Part shown: positions 9,366 through 22,065 of the stretch, one piece after another
How the letters are laid out: each line of letters begins with the position of its first letter
Position numbering within the stretch: the first letter of the stretch is position 1
Assembly (NCBI RefSeq): GCF_000321225.1
Contig: NW_004451870.1
Span: 118,429-182,428 of the forward strand
From: Odobenus rosmarus divergens
Lineage: Eukaryota > Chordata > Mammalia > Carnivora > Odobenidae
Reading direction: 5' to 3'
DNA length: 64,000 nucleotides
Notes under the pieces: generated by a model
What the model saw: only the letters and a program-made list of their open reading frames with translations
Database searches by the model: none
Told to the model about the DNA's origin: nothing
Position numbers and translations under genes: made by a program

Positions 9366-11681
9366 AAGTTCTTTATGTGTTTTGGAGATTAACCCTTATC
9401 AGTTACATCATTTGCAGGTATCTTCTCCCATTTAGTGAGTTGCCTTTTTGTTTTGTTGATGGTTTCCTTTGCTGTACAAAAGTTTTTTTAAATTTTTTAA
9501 AGTTTATTTTGGTGTAGTCCCAAAATTTTGCTTTTGTTTCCTAGAAAAATGTATCTACTGCTGATGGCAAAGAAATTATTCTCCATGTTCTAGGAATTTT
9601 CTGGTTTCAGGCTTCACATTTGGGTCTTTAATCCATTTTGAGTTTGTTTTTGTCTTTGGTTTAAGAAAGTGGTCCAGTTTCATTCTTTCGAATGTAGCTG
9701 TCCGGTTTTCCAGCACCATTTATTGAAGAGACTGTCTTTTCCCCATTGTATATTCTTGCCTCCTTTGTCATAGACTATTTAACCATATGATCATGGGTTT
9801 ATTTCTGGGCTCTCTATTCTGTTCTGTTGATCTATGTGTCTGTTTTTGTGCCAGTACCATACTGTTTTGAACACTGTAGCTTTGTAGTATATCTTGAACT
9901 CTGGGATTGTGATACTTATAGCTTTGTTTTTCTTTCTTGAGATTGCCTTGGCTATTTGGGGTCTTTTGTAGTTCCATACAAATTTTAGGATCATTTGTTA
10001 TAGTCCTTTGAAAAACTGCTTTGGTTTGTATGGACCTTTTAACAGTATTTGTTCCTTCAACCCATGAGCATGGACCATCTTTCCATTTTTTTATGTCATC
10101 TTCAACTTCTTTCATCACTGTTTTATAGTTTTCAGAGTACATGTCTTTCACATCTTAAGTTTATTCCTACATATTTTATTACTTTTGGTGCAATTGTAAA
10201 TGGGACTGTTTTCTTAATTTCTCTTTCTGCCACTTTATTTTTAGTGTATAGAAATTCAACAGATTACTGTGGATTAATTTTGTATCCTACAACTATACTG
10301 CATTCATTTATTAGTTCTAGTAGTTTTTGGTAGAATCTTTAGGGTTTTCTATCTATAGTACCATGTAATTTGCATATAGTAAAAGTTTTACTTCTTCCTT
10401 ACCAATTTGGGTGCTTTTTATTTCTTTTTCTTTTCTGATGGCTGTGGCTAAAAGCAGAGCGGGTGGACATTTTTCTTTTGTTCCTGATCTTGGAGGAAAA
10501 GCTCTCAGTGTGATGCTCACTGTCAGTTTTCATATATGAGCTTTATTATGTTGAGGTATATTCTCTCAAAACCAACTTTGTTGAGAGTTTTTATTATGAA
10601 CGGATATTGTATTTTTGTCAAATGCTTTTTCTCTGTCTCTTGAGATGATCATATGGTTTTTATCCTTTTCCTTGTTATTGTCATGTACCACATTGATTTG
10701 CAATTATTGAACCACCCTTGCATCCGAGGAATAAATCCCACTTGATCTTTGTGAATGATTTTTTAAAATATATTGTTAGATACAGTTTGCTAATAATTTG
10801 TTGAGGATTTTTGCATCTCTGCTCAACAGAGATATTGGCTTGCAGATTTAGTTGTGTCTTTATTTGGTTTTGGTATCAAGGTAATGCTGGCCTTATAGAA
10901 TGAATTTGGAAGCTTCCTTTCCTCTTCTATTTTCTGGAGTAATTTGAGAAGAATAGGTATTAACTTTTCTTTAAATGTCTGGTGGAATTCACCTGCAAAG
11001 CCATCTGGTCTGCGACTTTTGTTCGTTGGGAATTTTCTGATTACTGATTCAATTTCTTTGCTAATAATTAGTCTGTTCAAATTCTCTGTTTCTTCCTGAT
11101 TCAGTTTGGGAAAGTTATGTTCTTAGGAGCTGATCCATTTCTTCTACATTGTCCAATTTGTTGACTTAGAAGTTGTCATAATATTCTCTTATAATCCTTT
11201 GCATTTGTGATGTTAGTTATTATTTCCTCTCCTTTGTTTCAGATTTTATTTGAGTCCTCTCCCTCTTTTTTGATGTTGGGGGTCTGACTGAAAGTTTATC
11301 ACTTCTGTTTATCTTTTCAAAGAACAAGCTCTTGGTTTCATTGATTTCTTCTGTTGGGTTTTTTTAGTCACTATTTTATTTATTTCTGCTCTAGTCTTTA
11401 TTATTTCCTTTCTTCTGCTAGCTTTAGGCCTTTTGTTTGTTGTTCCTAGCTCCTTGAGATGTAAGGTTAGGTTGTTTATTTGAGATTTTTCTTGTTTCTT
11501 AAAGTAAACCTGTATTGCTATAATCTTCCCTCTTAGTACTGCCTTTGCTGCATTCCAAAGACTTTGGACCATGGTGTTTTCATTTTCATTTATCTCCCTG
11601 TACTTTTTGATTTTCTCTTTGATTTCTTTGCTGACTGATTCATTGCTAAGTAGCATGTTATTTATCCTTTATGTATTTGTG
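9366..11681 (-). mobile_element. Old L1, inverted 5' segment (ORF2 remnant)
   Basis: On the minus strand this is a decayed L1 ORF2 running from just after the endonuclease domain at the right (SKEIKEKIKKYREINENEN near 11630) through reverse transcriptase ([20 protein letters not shown] near 11000) to the C-terminal half at the left. Stops and frameshifts are frequent. At about 11682 the orientation flips and the 3' part of the same L1 follows on the plus strand. The left end of this piece is the ORF2 region immediately before the start of the plus-strand piece, which is the pattern of a twin-priming inversion. It is non-functional. Confidence 0.93.
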
Positions 11682-12463
11682 TCATAGGGTGATAGAAATT
11701 AAATCTACAATAAGATATCACTTTGCACTTGACAGAATGGCCAAAAAAAAAAAAAAAAAAACAGGAAATAAGTGTTGGTGAGGATGTGGAGAAAAAGGAA
11801 CCCTTGTGCACTCTAGCTGAGAATGTAAATTGGTGCAGCCACTGTGGAAAATAATATGGAGTTTCCTCAAAAAAATTAAAAATAAATTACCATATGATCC
11901 AGTAATTCCATTACTGGGTATTTGCCCAAAGAAAATGAAAACACTAATTTGAAAAAATATATGCACCCCTGTGTTTATTGCTGCATTATTTACAATAGCT
12001 AAGATATGGAAGCAACCCCAATGTCTGTCCATAGATGAATGGGTAAAGAAAGTTTGTGTGCGTGTGTTTGTATATGTGTGTGTATATGCATGTATATAAT
12101 GGAATATGTATATAAAGAAATATTTGCAAAAATATGGATGGACCTAGAGGGTAAAATGCTAAGTGAAATGTCAGAGAAAGAGAAATACCCTATAATGTCA
12201 CCCATATGTGGAATTTAAGAAACAAAACAAATGAACGAACAAAGAGAAAAAAAGAAACAAGAAAGGATTCATAAATACAGATAACAAACTGGTGGTTACC
12301 AGAGGGGAGGTGGGTGGGGGAGATGGATAAAATAGATGAAGGGGATTAAGTGTACACTTATCTTGATGAGCACTGAGTAATGTATAGAATTGTTGAATCA
12401 CTATATTGTATTCCTGAAATTAATATAATACTGTACGTTAATTATATTTTAATTAAAAAAAAA
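11682..12463 (+). mobile_element. Old L1, 3' segment
   Basis: It begins with the ORF2 region AATTAAATCTACAATAAGAT and covers the C-terminal ORF2 remnant (TGGTGCAGCCACTGTGGAAA, AATTCCATTACTGGGTATTT). It then runs through an old-type 3' UTR (TGTATTCCTGAAATTAATAT) and ends in a short A-run at 12455-12463. There are many stops. It forms one insertion with 9366-11681. No clear target duplication was found by eye. Confidence 0.92.
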
Positions 12464-12466
12464 TAG

Positions 12467-13483
12467 TCCACCAGCTCTAGCAGGTTGGGAGTGGGGAGCA
12501 TCCCCAAAGAGGACTTTACCCAGGTACTTGAGGTAAGAGATGCTAAGAATACTGACCCCTGAACCTTATCTTTTAAATATTTCTAAAATCTGTAAACTTC
12601 TCTGTACTCTCACTACCCAGATCTAGCTCAGACTCTAGTCTTTTCTTCCATAGACAACAGATTGCAGAATGCCTGCTAACTGTTCCTTGTCATCCACTTT
12701 TCATCCCTCCTGCTTAAAAAAATAAATGAAGAAGGAAAATTAATTTAGGATAATCAGACTGGCTCATTGGGACTATACTAAAGATAACAAGTTGATGCTT
12801 GTAGAAAACATGACTGCACATACCATACAGAATGGGAAGTGTTATGCATATGGTGTCTTCTAAACTGCTCAAATGGTGATAGAACATGGTGTTGGCTAAA
12901 ATGTTAAGCATGAAGAGGATTATTGATATATTGCCAGATAAAAAATTGTTTGTAGTACATAATAAAAACCATCAGTCAAGACAAGGAAGACTTAGATATC
13001 TGAGAAAATGCCCTCCTAGAAGATGGGCAAGGCACACCATCTGTCTGTAGAGTGATATTAATGGTCTGGACTCCCGACTGTACTTTAGGTATCAGATGAT
13101 GACCAATGAAGGAAGAGCAACTCCAAAATGGAGCAGAAACACGGATCGTAATCAGTTTGGAATTCTGTCAGGAGAGTTCTTAACTTCTCTCGTCAGCTGT
13201 CTGGGGGCCATGGGTTGATGATTGTTTGGATTTACCATATTGTGTGTATGTGTGTGTGTGTGTTGGGAGTTAGGATGGGTTATCTTTCCTCTGAACCAGT
13301 AATTAGAAAAAAAAAAAGATGATATATCTTCTTCCTCTCTCTTCTTATAGCCTTGTGTTGTGTTGGGGTATTGTTGTTCTCCCCCTCAATAGGGTGTGGT
13401 GCATTCCTTTTAGAGGGGCCCATCTTTGCCTTTGCTCCTGGCTCTTAAGTAGTCTTGAGATAAAATTGTTAGTTATTTATCCG
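12467..13483. other. Unique sequence with a short TG microsatellite
   Basis: No gene or recognised repeat except a (TG)n run of about 23 bases at 13241-13263 and a short A-run at about 13306-13317. Confidence 0.5.
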
Positions 13484-13798
13484 AAATAGAATTTTTTTTT
13501 GCTTTTACAAATTTTTTTATTAATTTCAACTAGCAGCCTATAGTACATCATTAGTTTTTGATGTAGCGTTCAATGATTCATTAGTTGAGTATAACACCCA
13601 GTGCTCATCACCACATGTGCCCTCCTTAATACCCATCACCCAGTTACCCCATCCTCCCCCCCCTTCTGTAACCCTCAGTTTGGTTCCCAGAGTCCGGAGT
13701 CCAGAGTCTCTCAAGATTTGTTTCCCTCTCTGGTTTCTTCCTATTCAGTTTTCCTTCCCTTCCCCTGTGGGTGCCCGAGTTGGGCAAAATAGAATTTT
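13484..13798 (-). mobile_element. 5'-truncated L1 3' end
   Basis: Antisense L1 3' UTR: poly-T at the left, then ACATCATTAGTTTTTGATGTAG, ACACCCAGTGCTCATCACC, a C-rich tract (G-rich in sense) and AACCCTCAGTTTGG. It is flanked by a 12-bp target duplication AAATAGAATTTT (13484-13495 and 13787-13798). Only the distal 3' UTR was inserted, about 290 bp. Confidence 0.93.
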
Positions 13799-16180
13799 AA
13801 AAATTCAAACCCTGCTGCGTATTTTAGGATTTGGATAAAGAAGTGACCACAGAATTGATCCTATGAGAGTGGAGTAGTGTCTCTCAGTCAAGATAAAACT
13901 GGCCAAATTATCAGCAACCCATAAATTGAGTATGAAATAGAAATAACTTATCCTTTCATTTACCCTCAGAACAGTGCTATCAAACTGCAAGTCACAGCAC
14001 CCTGATGGAGGGGATTGCTAGCAGAGTAGCCTCAAAAGCTATATGGAAACGTTTATTCAGTCGCTAATAAGAATAAGAACAGCAACAACTTACATCTCAA
14101 TGGAATTTTAAAATTTAAAGTGAGTGTCCACATATATTATTTGATTTGATTGTTAACACATCTCCTGAACTGTGAAGTAAATATAAATGTTAGGAAAAGT
14201 ATACCTGCTACTCATTGCTTGGTTACCTAAAACAGCTCTTAATCTGTATGAGAATGATACCACTCTGTATTATATTGGATGTCAGTAACTCATCTGTCGT
14301 CTTTGTAAATCAGGACCAATATTGGTGGCACTGTATTTTATATTAGATAAGAAATTCTACACACATACTCTTCTAGAAAACCAAGCAGTTAGAAAGTGAG
14401 CTAAAATTAAATCTCAAAATTCTTTCTTTTATTCTAATAGTGATAAGGAAGATGGTCTCTGCTAATTATATATTACAGAGGAAGTCTGAGCTTCTATATA
14501 TAAGTGGTGGTCACATCTTTCTCAATTCAATATTTAACTACACATTAGCATATGATACTTAATTTGAAATTATCATTAACTTCCCAGTCGGCATGTGGCA
14601 TTCCTCTTTCTAACTTTAAACCATTTCATTCTGAAAGTATAAAAAAAGGCCCGCGGCAGCAACAAGATTGAACTGGACACATTTTCAACTCAATGATGCA
14701 TTTGATTTTAACATTTTTGTCTTATAATCAAAACTCTGTACTGGCACTTTAAATGTAAAGATATTAGATGAATGGCATAGAAAAGATAAATTGTCCTCAG
14801 ATGCCCTTTGTGGTATTACAAAGGAGTTATTTTAGAAAGAACTTTTTATATCAAAGCTCTTTCAAAGAGCTAGTTCGGGGAAACATTTGGTATTTACAAT
14901 AACTAGTATTTCTAAAACTGCAAAGCTCACATTCTATTAAAAAAATCCTCACTTCTCAGAAATTTAAAGAACCCCTAGATGCTAAATGCAGAGCTATTTT
15001 AAATAAAGGAAACAGACCAACAGTGAAAGAAAGCTGCAGCGTGATCACTGGAAGCAGCCATCATAAGCTCTGGCTCTGTCAAGTTGTGTGAACTTGAGGA
15101 GGAAATAATGTCTCCAGACCTCGGTTCCGTCATCTGCAGTCAGATGGGGCTGGACTGTGTAACATGTAAATCCCATTGCAGCTCTAATAACCTGTCGTCA
15201 TAAACCTGCATTTCTTTAGTATCATTCGGATAGGACTCCTTCACCAGCTTCACCGGATAAGGTTGTTTTAGTATTTCTACCCCAATTTCACTGAACATAT
15301 TTCTTCCACTTTTCCACAACAGATCTCAGCTCTTTGAAAATTTTACCCATGTATTTCTGGAAGTTCCTGGGTCTGTCCCATGGCCAGAGCTCCTCACCAC
15401 ACCTCTCTCATGGACCCTCAGCTCCACCATATCCAACAGAGCTTTGCTATCGCTCTTGACCAGTTGCCCCTCCGTCCAGGTACTGTCTCCTGCAACTCCC
15501 AAGCCGTAGACCTTTGAGATGCAAAACTTGTGTTGCGTTTCCTGCGAGTTCCTGCATCAGAACCAGTTTATACATGCCTTTTTCTCCTGAGACTTCAGAC
15601 ACAGTCCTTGGGACTGAACTGTGGATAGAGGCTGGGATGTCGTCTCCATTTTTCTTTTTTCTTCTCTGGCCACAGAGCCCGTGCGTTAATCTTCTCGCTG
15701 ATCCCTTTTCCTCTTAAGCAAATTGTTGATGTGTCTAGATTCCTGAGAAGCTGCTGACTCCACAAAAGCAATCTCAGTTTGGGCCCCAGTAAGGGCTTCT
15801 CTTTGCTTGTATTTTACAAACACTTTTTGATGGGAATTAATATTTTAAAGCAGTGCATAATACCTCCTGCAGCGATTAGCTTCGGTCCTCTTGAATAAAC
15901 AGAAGAGACAGCTAACATGAGGAAGGATGTCTTCAGATTAGAAGTGTCTTGATCTTAGGTCACACGGATTTTCCTGTTAGAGGTTCTTTCTTCTAAGATC
16001 TACTCTTAGGTCATTCTGAATTTTCTAATTATGATCCTTGTGATATCAACTGCCACCATCAAGTAGATGTTCATAAATGTGCCTTCAACTTAAAAAAGAG
16101 GTAAACTAACAAATGTGATAAATCTGAAGGGATCCTTCCATATGATTAGTTTCTTTTTGATTATCACTATGTCATTGTAT
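13799..16180. other. Mostly unique sequence
   Basis: I saw no gene or young repeat. A possible MIR lies at 15050-15200. Open frames such as 15514-15717 (67 aa) lack recognisable domains. Confidence 0.45.
15050..15200 (+). repeat. Possible MIR fragment
   Basis: TCAAGTTGTGTGAACTTGAG then CCTCGGTTCCGTCATCTGCA follow the MIR core order. Divergence is high and the ends are uncertain. Confidence 0.35.
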
Positions 16181-16181
16181 A

Positions 16182-16299
16182 GGAAGCATACTGGGTACTA
16201 CATGCAAACAGTGAATCATGGATCACCACATCAAAAACTAATGATGTACTGTATGGTGACTAACATAACATGATAAAACATTTTTAAAAAAAGGAAGCA
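16182..16299 (+). mobile_element. Short L1 3' end
   Basis: CTGGGTACTACATGCAAACA, then ACATCAAAAACTAATGATGT and a TGGTGACTAACATAACATGA end followed by A-runs. An 8-bp duplication AGGAAGCA flanks it (16182-16189 and 16292-16299). About 100 bp of L1 tail was inserted. Confidence 0.88.
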
Positions 16300-17162
16300 C
16301 AAAATGTTACTGTATGATTGGGTTAAGGTAAGTTTACCTCTCTGGTTTTTATCCCATTGAGAAAATGGGGACACTGGCTCCAGGTTATTTTTAAAGCCCC
16401 TGGGCTCTAAAATTCATGATTCTTTAATTTTGAGATGTTTAATTCATTAGTTAAATGATCTTACCTTTTCTCTTTGATACCTGTCAAATTTACTTCAAAA
16501 CTAGGATCACACGCCATTTATTTTCTAATAAATTTCTGACAGCACGAATTACACATTCAAGGATCCCACTGATTTTGTTAGATTAAGCCTACATCATGCT
16601 AAGCGGGGTCTGAGAAAGAAAATCTTCTGTTATGGTTATCGCACATACTACTTAATGGGGGGGGTCATATGAGGTTTCCAGGTGCTACTTATTTTTAGGG
16701 GGAGGTGATAATTAGCATTATTATAACTATCAGGCAACCTTCTATATGTTGTTTCTTCATCTATTTTCATTGCTTCTATATATTTAGATGTGAACTGACA
16801 CTAAAATCAATCACTTTTTATGTGTGCCAGTTGGGTTTAGTTGTGCCAGAAGAGTTTAATTTTGGAGAGAAAAAGGTGATAAAACAGCTTTGACAGCATA
16901 AGTTTAATAGACATTTTTGTGGAATAGAGCCATAACTCACCACCCCCCCGCCTTGGAAATCTGTACTTGCTGTAAAACTAGCTAATGTTATGACCTTCCA
17001 CTCCATTTGAACATGTTCGGAAAATTAATTTCATCATTGTATTCCATTATTATATGAGTAAACAGTTTTGGGGTATCTTATCCTCTCTGTTTACCAGAGA
17101 AAATGTTTAATTTTTGCTTAGGACTTTTTTTTTTTTTTTTCCAACTTTCTCTTCTCTTTTAA

Positions 17163-17391
17163 AAACATAGTCTTCATGGGGTGCTTGGGTGGCTCAGTCA
17201 GTTATGCAGCTGCCTTCGGCTCAAGTCATGGTCCCAGGGTCCTGGGATCGAGCCCTGCATCGGGCTCCCTGCTCGGCGGGGAGCCTGCTTCTCCCTCTCC
17301 CTCTGTCTGCTGCTCTGCCCACTTGTGTTCTTTCTCTCTCTGTTAAATAAATAAATAAAATCTTTAAAAAAAAAACAAACATAGTCTTCAT
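17163..17391 (+). mobile_element. Carnivore tRNA-derived SINE
   Basis: Body 17178-17376: GGGGTGCTTGGGTGGCTCAGT head, GGTCCTGGGATCGAGCCCTG core, AAATAAATAAATAAAATCTT tail plus A-run. It is flanked by the 15-bp exact target duplication AAACATAGTCTTCAT, which indicates a fairly recent insertion. Confidence 0.96.
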
Positions 17392-20060
17392 ACCCTTATG
17401 GATTCTTTATGTTCTTCCCAGAGTTGATTGCTTTTAAAGTTTTTTAGCCTTACCATTTCTTCTGAACCCCATGTTTGCTTTTGATTTTTCAGTTCAGAAA
17501 CCAAGACCCATGGATGTCCCTTAAAATAATACTTTCCTTTCTTATTAATATCTTTAAATCCTTAGCTATGTACATTTACATAAAACCACCGAAACCTAAG
17601 AATAAGGAATTGGTAATTTGAACAATTTTTAAAAATAAAGTTATCATGATTGCTGCATTAATTCTTTACAGTTTATATGAGTTAAAGTGATTAGAGTGGC
17701 CATAATGATCCCAACATTTCTCCGAACTACTGAGATCTAGCATTTTGGCTACATAATTGTCACCTTGACACATTTGCAAAGGACACTCACTTTTCACTTG
17801 AATATATTTTCTTATTGCTGTTTTTCTACCACTCGATGGTTTCTTAATGCAAAGTATCTGCCGCATGGTTTCTAGTGTCTCAGTGTATATAGTATCAAAG
17901 TCGTGATAAAGACCTATGCCAGTATTCCTATTGCAGATTCAAAATATGTCGTCTCTCTTATAAAAATTATGCACTAATCCTCTGTTTACTTTTCATCATC
18001 TAAATGCAAGAGATCATTGTTTAAATCATACATTTTCAAATTTTCATTAAAGAATGAAATAATTTTATTAAAGAGGCGGAATAATAAGAATGATGTAATT
18101 TTCTACATAAATAAAAAAATAAGAAAAAATAAAAGTTATCCATAGCTTTCTATCGCTGGGTAGCCACTAGAAGTATTTACACTTAAGCAATGTAATTGTG
18201 ATCTGTTAGCTTTTAATTAGTGAGGTCCTTTCTTCTCTTATTCTGAAGTAAATTGTTTAAAGCATTATGTGTGCTTTATGGCATTTCTGAATAACAAATT
18301 TTTAGACAGGCAAGAGTTAACCTTTGCTTAAATTTTCTGTAAGAATCTGAGACTGAATGATAATCACTGAAATTTAAAGTGATTGACAGCGATGTAACAA
18401 TTTTATCTTGTAAAAATTATGTAAAAGAAAAAGCATTATAGTATATAAAGCTTGAAACAGATGATAATATTCTGACATTTGGGAGACATTCAAGTGCCAG
18501 ACTTTTATAACTCTTTCAAAGATGCGTGTTGACCTATTCAGAAAAAAGATGTCCTGATCCACAACCCAAATACCATAAATTCCCTTTGCATGTCCTCAAG
18601 CACTAAAGAAGAGCAGTGCCCATGTTAATATATATTTTCTTTGCCATCTTCCAAAACTTCATGACCTTTCTATCCTTGACTTAATTATACAAGACAAACA
18701 GAAATTATATTCCCTGTGGGTTTACTTATCCCCTAGTATTGAGCAGAGGGAATGAGTAATCATAAATGTAAGAATGGAGAATAGAAGTTATATAACGAAA
18801 ACAAATTGGAGAGTAGTTACTGGCTTCATAAAAACATTCATTTAATTTTGAAAAGCCCTTATTTTCTTTAACAAAGCATGGTTAAATTTAATCACAAACA
18901 TTTTTAAGAACTAATATATAAAATTGTATATATTGGATTTGGAATTACAGTGCAATTATTTTATAATTTATCTGGTAGTTTACTCAGGTTTTACTCAAGA
19001 AATATTTATTGAGTGCATCTTTTATAATACACCTTTTGAGCAAATACACTTCCTCTGTTTGGGGAGGCATTATTTAATACTAACCATATCAACATTACTG
19101 ACAGGGAGCTGTGGTGAGACTTGTTTTAAAAATTGTTCCAGAATGATTTTTTTAGGGCATAGGATTAAGCACTGATTCAAGAACTGTATGGATGCCAAAT
19201 TGATACTATTTTCCAGAAGGTGTTATGATCCCATCCACAGTTGAAGAAATTATCTAGGAAAGTAACGGTATCTAATATGTATAGGGTAAATAATATTTCT
19301 GTGTATTTTGTTTTTGATTATCTTACTCTGGGGGTACAGAGAAAAAGTTGACACTGATCAGCCTGTGTAAGGGATCTCTTTCTGAACGATAAAAAGTTAA
19401 AAGATAGAAAGGAAAGACAGAAGAAATGATATTAACATTTAAATAATAAGGATATTTTGACTCAGTGTGTTCAGGAACTAAATATAACTGTGCTGTTTCA
19501 AAAGATCCCAGCTGGAAGAATGTTCCCATTTATTAAATCTGTCTCTCAAACTCGCTGATAAGGTTTTTGAACCAATAGATCTTAAAAGGAAATGCATCAA
19601 AAAGTAATAAGCATTTCAGCGCTAGTTCTGAGGTAACAATATTCGGTTGAGAGACTGGTTGAGATTCTACTTTTATGCGTAAGAGTTCGGAGGTGTCCTA
19701 AGAAAAGTCAGCTGCCTTTGGCATTACATTTATTCCATTATAAGTGATACTTCATGAAAGAACTTTACTCTCTTTACAATTAGGAAGATCGGTCCTCTTA
19801 CCAAGAATGAGCCACTGACATCACTTCCCCTCTTAGTTACAACTTTTCCTCAGACAGCATGCTCAGGCTCATTAGTGTCTCAAAGAATGCGATCAGGGAT
19901 GGGAGGGGTGAAATGGAGTTATGGTGGAGAAGCAAGGACTGAGGAATTGATGTGGTACCATTTCTCTCTTTCCCTTTTTGTGCACATACCCAGTTAATGG
20001 ACATCTAAGGCTCCATTTAAAAAACATGCATAGAAAACTTGAGCCCTGTAGATTGGTTAT
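17392..20060. other. Unique AT-rich sequence
   Basis: No gene or recognised repeat. Open frames here are under 85 aa and without motifs. Confidence 0.5.
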
Positions 20061-20222
20061 AAAGAACTAAACTGGGTGATGGGTAGTAAGGAGGGCATGT
20101 GTTGTGATGAGTGCTGGGTGTTATACACAACTAATGAATCATTGAACACTACATCAAAAACTAATGATGTACTTACTATATGTTGGCTAACTGAACATAA
20201 AAAAAAAACCAAAAAACTAAAC
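20061..20222 (+). mobile_element. Short L1 3' end
   Basis: TGGGTGATGGGTAGTAAGGA, TGAGTGCTGGGTGTTATACA, ACATCAAAAACTAATGATGT and GGCTAACTGAACATAAAAAA identify the carnivore L1 terminus. A 12-bp near-exact duplication (AAA, G or A, AACTAAAC) sits at 20061-20072 and 20211-20222. Confidence 0.92.
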
Positions 20223-21581
20223 CAGACAGTGAATTATCAAAATAGTTAAATAAGTCATTCTTCAACAGCCAGATGCCCTATAGGGCAAAGTCAAGTAAGA
20301 TGAAAGTCCTTGACATAAGTCCTTGAATAGTTTAGTTCTGCAAAGGTGACCCCCCCCCAAAAAAAGAAATCGACTACTATGGTGCCACATAGTACAGGTG
20401 GTATGATACATAGGACTCTTTAGAGCCATAGACAGAATCCTACTGTACTGATGAAGAAAGGCTTTTGGGAAAAGGTGACCCTGGTAAAGGGATGAGAATG
20501 ACTTAGCTAGATTAATAAGAAGGAGAAGGTTAGAATTTTTAGAATGTCCTAAGAGCTTGTGCCAGTATTCATGCACACTTGAAGGTATAAATAATACATC
20601 AAAGCAGGTGCTCTAAATGATGGTGGGAGAGTATTGGAAGCTGCAACTAAGAGAGGTCGTCAGAAGACCAGATCCTGGAGGGGTATTAGTTATAGATAAA
20701 GATGACACATTTTACCCTGAAAGCTATAGAGAGACAATGAAATCCTTTTTAGACCTCATCAGGTAAGGAAATAACCTCTATTCTGTTCTACAATAGTTGA
20801 CATGTCTAGGAAATTACTATACGCCTTGCCTTAAATATGAAAAAGTGTCCTAAATGAAAAGACAAATTTTAGCTTTGTTAGGAATAAAACTTGAAAGTTA
20901 AAAGAGCAGACTGCTACTTTTGGAACTCTTGTTCAGAACTGATGAAGATAACTAGGGTATTCCTGAATATTTTCTGCATACTTTTATCTAATTGAGTTAG
21001 GTTGTTAAGTTGCTTTCTCTTGATGCTCCTAGTTTATGTGGTGGAAAATAACAAAATAGCACTTCAGAAGCAAGCACACAAACACTCTATGTTATAATGA
21101 ATTTAAAATATGAAAATTTACAGACAGTCCATAATGGACATATAGATTGCTGTGAATTTACACACACACATGTACCTACCCCCTACAAATATATGTACAT
21201 ATAATATTGAACCTTTTCTTTCTTAAGCATTTGTTAATTTTTCCTAACATATGTTGCCTATAGTTTGTTTGAACTCTCAGTAATTTATTCATCTGCATTT
21301 GATAAATGACTCATGAAATTCCTCGCATTTTTATCATTTCGATACAGCAGTACAGGGTTAATTTACTATATCCAGTAATTTCAAGTAGAACAATAACAAA
21401 TATTTTCAGCTGATTTCCATTTCTATGTAACCTGCTCTGACTTTGAATAGGTGTTATATAAAAGATATATAATACACTAATCTCAATGAAGAAAATGGGA
21501 AAACTGCAATAAAAACATGATGAGTTTACAAAGTTTGTTCAATTTGGAAGTTTTATCTAGCATTTTATAGAGCTTTATAGT
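20223..21581. other. Mostly unique sequence, possible L2-like stretch
   Basis: Around 20600-20780 the order GACCAGATCCTGGAGGGGTA then AGAGACAATGAAATCC resembles old L2-type repeats, with low certainty. The rest is unrecognised. The 104-aa minus frame at 20262-20576 has no domain signature. Confidence 0.35.
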
Positions 21582-21807
21582 CTATTTTAAAATATATTTT
21601 TTTAAAGATTTTATTTATTTTTTAACAGAGAGAGAGACACAGCGAGAGAGGGAACACAAGCAGGGGGAGTGGGAGAGGGAGAAGCAGACTCCCCACAGAG
21701 CAGAGAGCCCAATACGGGGCTCGATCCCAGGACCCCGGGATCATGACCTGAGCTGAAGGCAGTCGCTTAACCAACTGAGCCACCCAGGCGTCCCTATTTT
21801 AAAATAT
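21582..21807 (-). mobile_element. Carnivore tRNA-derived SINE
   Basis: Minus-strand copy, body 21596-21793. It reads AAGATTTTATTTATT tail complement at the left and GAGCCACCCAGGCGTCCC head complement at the right. It has a 14-bp exact target duplication CTATTTTAAAATAT (21582-21595 and 21794-21807). Confidence 0.96.
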
Positions 21808-21849
21808 TTTAAGTAAAAAAAAACTGTTTCCGTTTATTGAGTGTTGGAA

Positions 21850-22065
21850 TCCCTGATGCACCACTTCCTAGCCGAACGGGCTTTGGGCAAAATTTTTTAA
21901 CATATGTATGTCTCAATTCCAGCATTTGCAAAAAGGGGATAATCATATACTAATAACTTCACAGATTTCATGAATTCATGCATGTAAAGACCTTTAAAAC
22001 AATCACTGGCAGGTAATGAGCACTTAGTATTTATTAACTGGTATTATTATTGTTATTATTTTACT
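21850..22065 (+). repeat. MIR
   Basis: CTTCCTAGCCGAACGGGCTTTGGG, then ATTTGCAAAAAGGGGATAAT, TTCATGCATGTAAAGACC and GAGCACTTAGTATTTATTAA, closing with ATTATTATTGTTATTATT. The order and the terminal ATT-rich tail match MIR on the plus strand. Confidence 0.8.

Noticed and set aside
9768..10151. 127-codon minus-strand frame as a gene
   Set aside because: It is L1 ORF2 remnant ([18 protein letters not shown] region) within the inverted segment.
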